Shown here: piece after piece, positions 60,138-64,000 of the stretch
How the letters are laid out: every line of letters begins with the position of its first letter
How positions within the stretch are numbered: the stretch's first letter is position 1
From: an uncultured Clostridium sp.
GTDB lineage: Bacteria; Bacillota; Clostridia; TANB77; CAG-508
Direction: 5' to 3'
Assembly: GCA_900553125.1 (NCBI GenBank)
Contig: USCB01000002.1
Coordinates: forward strand, 1-64,000
Length of the DNA stretch: 64,000 nt
Position numbers and translations under genes: made by a program
Notes under the pieces: model-generated
Databases searched by the model: none
Seen by the model: the letters and a program-made list of their open reading frames with translations, nothing else
What the model was told of the DNA's origin: nothing

Positions 60138-60182
60138 TTTTAATCAAATTTTGTGCCTTACAAGAAAGGAATGTCGGTAAAA

Positions 60183-60729
60183 ATGAACAAAAAAGAATTA
60201 AAAGAAAAAATAAAAAGTTATAAGCAGGAATATAAGAGATTACCTTTTTTTAGAAGATGTATTAATGTAATAATAAAACACATGGATTATTGTTTTTATA
60301 AACTTTTAATATATTCACAAAAATATAGATATTATAAAACAGAATACAAAAGCGAAAAAAGAATGAAAAAATTATTATTATCAATTTATTATGGAAGAAA
60401 ATTTTTCAAATACTGTAAATTAACAGATTGTGAAGTATATAGCGAATTGGGAAAGAATGTAAACATTTTTCATAAAGGTATAATTATTAATCATGATGCA
60501 ATTATTGGTGATGGGGTTAGATTTCATGGACACAATTGTATTGGGAATAATGGGAAGGATAACAAGGCACCAATAATCGGAAAAAATGTGGATATAGGTG
60601 TAGGAAGTGTAATAATTGGAAATGTTGAAATTGCTGATAATATAACAATTGGTGCAAATTCAGTTGTTACTAAGTCATTTTATGAAAGACGGGATAACCA
60701 TAGTTGGTAATCCTGCACATAAGATTTAA
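60183..60729 (+). CDS. Hexapeptide-repeat (serine O-acetyltransferase-like) acyltransferase, apparent +1 frameshift at CGG
   Basis: A protein of about 181 residues with a helical N-terminal half (KRLPFFRRCINVIIKHMDYC) and a left-handed beta-helix: GIIINHDAIIGDGVRFHGHN, CIGNNGKDNKAPIIGKNVDI and GVGSVIIGNVEIADNITIGA. At 60690-60692 the zero frame reads AGA CGG GAT and stops at 60710. Skipping the C continues ERGITIVGNPAHKI, the usual family ending, to 60729. It resembles CysE-like acetyltransferases, but the acceptor is unknown. The ATG at 60183 has AAAGGA about 12 nt before; an ATG at 60171 lies too close. Confidence 0.85.
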
Positions 60730-60819
60730 AATGGACAAGTTTGCAGCTTATAACAAGCTTTAGTAACTGTGGACTATAATTATAGATTAGAATAAATTTA
60801 ATTAAAAACATAAAAATAA

Positions 60820-60848
60820 TAGACATAATTAGCTAAAAATGATATAAT
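60820..60848 (+). promoter_or_regulatory. leuS promoter
   Basis: TAGACA and TATAAT exactly 17 nt apart. I see no T-box leader in the 50 nt to the start codon. Confidence 0.75.
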
Positions 60849-60900
60849 TGTAAACGTTATAATAAGTTTGTTTAACGAACTATAAATGGAGGGATTAACA

Positions 60901-63348
60901 TTGAAATATTCAAAAAAGACAGATGCCAAATGGCAAAAACAATGGAAAGAAAAAAAAGTATATAAATATGATATGAACAGCAAAAAAGAAAAATTCTATA
61001 CACTCGAAATGTTTTCATATCCATCAGGAGCAAAATTACACTTAGGGCACTGGTTCAACTATGCCCCATCAGACTCATTTGCTAGATACAAAAAAATGAA
61101 TGGATACAATGTATTTCATCCAATGGGATTTGATGCTTTTGGACTTCCAGCAGAAAACTATGCTATCAAAACAGGAATACATCCAGAAGAATCAACATTA
61201 AAAAATATAGATACAATGAAAAAACAACTAGAAGAAATGGGAGGAAGTTATGACTGGGATTACTCAGTAGAAACTTGTATGCCAAATTATTACAAATGGA
61301 CACAATGGCTATTTTTACAATTATATAAAGCAGGACTAGCTTACAAAAAAGAAGCACCTGTTAACTGGTGTGATAGTTGTAAGACAGTTCTAGCAAATGA
61401 GCAAGTTATAGGCGGAAAATGCGAAAGATGTGGTTCAGAAGTAAAAAGAAAAAAATTATCACAATGGTTTTTCAAAATTACAAACTATGCAGAAGAATTA
61501 TTACAAGGATTAGAAACTCTAGATTGGCCTGAATCAACAAAAAAAGTACAAACAAATTGGATAGGAAAATCAGAGGGAAGCGAAATCAAATTTAAATGTG
61601 AGAGTAACGAAAAAGAAATAACAGTATTTACAACAAGAACAGATACATTAAATGGAGTTACATATGTAGTTATTGCACCAGAAAGTGATTTAGTACAAGA
61701 AATTACAACACCAGAATGTAGAGAAAATGTGGAAAACTACATAAAAGAAACATCAAAATTAAGTGACATTGAAAGACTATCAACAGACAAAGAAAAAACA
61801 GGAGTATTTACAGGAGCATATGCAATAAATCCAATAAATGGAGACAAAGTTCCAATTTGGATAGCAGATTATGTGTTAGAAGACTATGGAACAGGAGCAG
61901 TAATGGCAGTTCCAGCACATGATACAAGAGACTTTGAATTTGCTAGCAAATATAATTTACCAATAAAACAAGTTGTAAAAAGTAAATCTGATGAAGAAAT
62001 AACATTACCATATACAGAATATGGAATATTAATAAATAGTGGAAAATATAATGGTTTAGAATCAAGTATTGCTAAAAAGACAATTACAGAAGATTTAAAC
62101 AAAACAAATCAAGGAAATAAAACTGTAAATTATAGATTAAAAGACTGGTTAATATCAAGACAAAGATATTGGGGAGCACCTATTCCTATTATATATTGTG
62201 ATAAATGCGGAACTGTGCCAGTACCAGAAAAAGATTTACCAGTATTATTGCCACACAATGTTGAATTCAAGCCAGATGGAGAATCACCATTAAAAAAATC
62301 AAGCGAATTTATGAATTGCACTTGTCCAAAATGTGGTGGAAAAGCCAAGAGAGAAGCCGATACTTTAGATACATTTGTATGTTCATCATGGTACTACTTA
62401 AGATATCCAGATGCAAAAAATGATAAAGAAGCATTTAGAAAAGAAATAGTAGACAAAATGCTACCAGTTGATGTATATGTAGGTGGAAAAGAACATGCTG
62501 CAATGCACCTTATCTATGCAAGATTTATGACAAAAGCATTAAGAGATTTAGGATATTTAGATTTTGACGAACCATTTAAAAAATTAATACATCAAGGTAT
62601 GATTTTAGGACCAGATGGAAACAAAATGAGCAAAAGTAAAGGGAATACAGTTTCTCCAGAAGAATATATAGAAAAATATGGTTCAGATGTATTTAGAATG
62701 TACATAATGTTTGGATTTGAATACAGACAAGGTGGACCTTGGAAAGAAAAAGGTATTGAGTCAATGGTAAAATATTTTTCAAAGATTGAAAGATTAATTG
62801 AAAAATATAATGAATTAAAAACAGGTAAAACATCTAATGAAATAGGAGCAAAAGAAAAAGAACTACTTAGATGGAAAAACCAAACAATAAAAACAATGGG
62901 AAATGATATTAATGATTACAGATTTAATACAGCTATTGCAAGAAGTATGGAATTATCTAATAAAATTAGTGATTATATTAGAGATGAGAATATAAATATA
63001 GAGGTTTTACAAAATGTTATTGAAATCTTTATCACGTTACTTTCTCCACTTGCACCTCATTTTTCTCAAGAATTATGGGAGAAAATTGGAAAAGAAGGTT
63101 TTGTTTATAATGAAAAATGGCCTGAAATCATAGAAAGTGAAATGAATGGTGGAACTAAGAAAATTCCTGTTCAGGTTAATGGAAAGTTAAAACTTTGCGT
63201 TATTGTTGATGCTGATCTTTCAGCAGAAGACATTCTTGAGAACGTTAAGGATGATGAACAAGTTAAGGAAATCTTAGAGAAGAATGATGTCATAAAAGAG
63301 GTTTATGTGCCTGGTAAGATTTTTAATATAGTTGTGAAAAAGAAATAA
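60901..63348 (+). CDS. leuS: Leucyl-tRNA synthetase
   Basis: An 815-residue class I synthetase. PSGAKLHLGHWFNY carries the HIGH motif, followed by a zinc-binding CDSC..CERCG region, the CP1 editing domain (TVFTTRTDTLNGVTYVVIAP), LeuS signature SSWYYLRYPDAKND, and KMSKS in GNKMSKSKGNTVSPEEYI. The C-terminal anticodon domain ends KIFNIVVKKK. I use TTG at 60901, seven bases after GGAGGG, giving a start at LKYSKKTDAKWQKQW; the in-frame ATG at 60886 contains that ribosome site. T-ending codons increase toward the 3' end. Confidence 0.96.
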   Translation: MKYSKKTDAKWQKQWKEKKVYKYDMNSKKEKFYTLEMFSYPSGAKLHLGHWFNYAPSDSFARYKKMNGYNVFHPMGFDAFGLPAENYAIKTGIHPEESTLKNIDTMKKQLEEMGGSYDWDYSVETCMPNYYKWTQWLFLQLYKAGLAYKKEAPVNWCDSCKTVLANEQVIGGKCERCGSEVKRKKLSQWFFKITNYAEELLQGLETLDWPESTKKVQTNWIGKSEGSEIKFKCESNEKEITVFTTRTDTLNGVTYVVIAPESDLVQEITTPECRENVENYIKETSKLSDIERLSTDKEKTGVFTGAYAINPINGDKVPIWIADYVLEDYGTGAVMAVPAHDTRDFEFASKYNLPIKQVVKSKSDEEITLPYTEYGILINSGKYNGLESSIAKKTITEDLNKTNQGNKTVNYRLKDWLISRQRYWGAPIPIIYCDKCGTVPVPEKDLPVLLPHNVEFKPDGESPLKKSSEFMNCTCPKCGGKAKREADTLDTFVCSSWYYLRYPDAKNDKEAFRKEIVDKMLPVDVYVGGKEHAAMHLIYARFMTKALRDLGYLDFDEPFKKLIHQGMILGPDGNKMSKSKGNTVSPEEYIEKYGSDVFRMYIMFGFEYRQGGPWKEKGIESMVKYFSKIERLIEKYNELKTGKTSNEIGAKEKELLRWKNQTIKTMGNDINDYRFNTAIARSMELSNKISDYIRDENINIEVLQNVIEIFITLLSPLAPHFSQELWEKIGKEGFVYNEKWPEIIESEMNGGTKKIPVQVNGKLKLCVIVDADLSAEDILENVKDDEQVKEILEKNDVIKEVYVPGKIFNIVVKKK

Positions 63349-63352
63349 TTTG

Positions 63353-63382
63353 AAGAGTATCATTAAATGGTACTCTTTTTAA
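63353..63382. terminator. Bidirectional terminator after leuS
   Basis: AAGAGTATCATT pairs with ATGGTACTCTT around a 2-3 nt loop, followed by TTTAAC; convergent with the TetR gene. Confidence 0.8.
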
Positions 63383-63984
63383 CTATTAATTAAACTAACA
63401 ATTGAATCAACACAAATACTAGTCATTACATCATAATCAAGCCCATCATGCCTATGATAAACAATTTCATGACACAAATTATCAATCAATCCAATACAAA
63501 TATGAACCCTTTCCATTAAATTTTTACCCCCAAAACCATTATTAACCAAAAGTTCATAAATCTTTTCAGTCATTTCCATTTCTCTTTTATGAAAATAAAA
63601 AGCAACATCTTCATCTAAATGAGCCATAGCCATAATTTCCTCATGAGCAGATTTAGAAAGTTTATGATTTTGAACAAAACTATCAATCATTTTTCTTATA
63701 ATATCATTCAAATTACTTTTATCAAAATTATTTGCAGAAATATTAAGCATTGGGTAAAAAATATTATCTGCATATTTTCTCAAAGCTTCTATAAGAATAT
63801 CATGTTTATCTTTAAAATACTGATAAACTATACCTGTAGAAACACCTGCATTTTTAGCAATTTCAGCAGTATTAGTATTATAATATCCTTTTTCACAAAT
63901 TAACTCAAAACCATATTCGATAATTTTTTCTTTTTTCTCAATTGACCTCTTTTGTATAGGTTCTCTTATTTCATATTCGCTCAT
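63379..63984 (-). CDS. TetR-family transcriptional regulator
   Basis: A 201-residue regulator. The helix-turn-helix is IAKNAGVSTGIVYQYFKDKH (residues about 41-60), and the rest is an all-helical ligand-binding domain with several His/Glu residues (HEEIMAMAHLDEDVAFYFHK). TTAGGAGG precedes the ATG on the minus strand. The target is outside the window, since no divergent gene is visible at its 5' side before the edge. Confidence 0.92.
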   Translation of the reverse strand: MSEYEIREPIQKRSIEKKEKIIEYGFELICEKGYYNTNTAEIAKNAGVSTGIVYQYFKDKHDILIEALRKYADNIFYPMLNISANNFDKSNLNDIIRKMIDSFVQNHKLSKSAHEEIMAMAHLDEDVAFYFHKREMEMTEKIYELLVNNGFGGKNLMERVHICIGLIDNLCHEIVYHRHDGLDYDVMTSICVDSIVSLINS

Positions 63985-64000
63985 AAAATCCTCCTAAAAA

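Noticed and set aside
9805..60692. Reassignment of CGG to another amino acid
   Set aside because: Reading CGG as any residue leaves the stops just downstream in place and does not restore frame; only a one-base shift does.
60730..60900. T-box leader for leuS
   Set aside because: No T-box consensus, specifier stem or terminator is visible; the leader is short.

Overview
The window looks like a chromosomal segment of a very AT-rich Gram-positive Clostridia/Bacillota-type bacterium, probably an uncultured gut lineage. The grounds are A/T-ending codons, strong AGGAGG-type ribosome binding sites, and genes such as AbrB, RsmI/TrmN6, GerMN, VanW, DUF1540, SepF, DivIVA, DUF1189, the glmS ribozyme and a Firmicute-style UmuC polymerase. 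The assignment is inferred from gene content and was not tested by a search.

Layout: 1-7 kb holds the end of an AbrB gene, rsmI, trmN6, a GerMN protein, an AAA/DUF4143 ATPase preceded by 33-nt-period repeats, a VanW protein and small proteins. 7-11.6 kb holds a HipA-like remnant overlapping polA, then a lytic transglycosylase and a DUF4116 protein. 11.6-17 kb has a leucine-rich-repeat pseudopilin diverging from a small XRE regulator over paired palindromes, and a Ca-type P-ATPase. 17-22.3 kb has tRNA-Trp, a nucleotidyltransferase gene pair, two tiny Cys-rich membrane peptides, mutL, a RelB/RelE-type module and tmRNA. 22.5-31.4 kb carries femX-like, alr, DUF1189, ftsH, miaA, an HlyD-like adaptor, sepF and divIVA. 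33.8-41.5 kb is rpoB-rpoC with a long leader and a structured spacer. 41.6-46.7 kb holds an aluminium-resistance/lyase gene, a REP-associated tyrosine transposase (RAYT), glmS with its ribozyme, and hpt. 46.7-59.9 kb has uvrC, addA, several accessory islets of different codon use, an SOS-type Y-polymerase operon, and tag, dgkA and PAP2 genes. The end has an acetyltransferase, leuS and a TetR regulator.

Two genome-scale signals stand out. (1) Six otherwise intact conserved genes (polA, lytic transglycosylase, alr, HlyD-like, aluminium-resistance, acetyltransferase) each have one apparent +1 frameshift. In every case the zero-frame codon at the break is CGG followed by A or G, and skipping the C restores the family sequence with a glycine codon. 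I found no in-frame CGG elsewhere in the AT-rich conserved genes. The ordinary CGG codons I found (five) lie in accessory or atypical genes. This could be CGG-linked +1 recoding (frameshifting or quadruplet decoding) or a systematic artefact. (2) Two families of palindromic GC-rich repeats lie between genes, one copy pair lies inside the addA reading frame, and a RAYT gene is flanked by inverted pairs of one family. This is a REP/REPIN-RAYT system in a Gram-positive genome.
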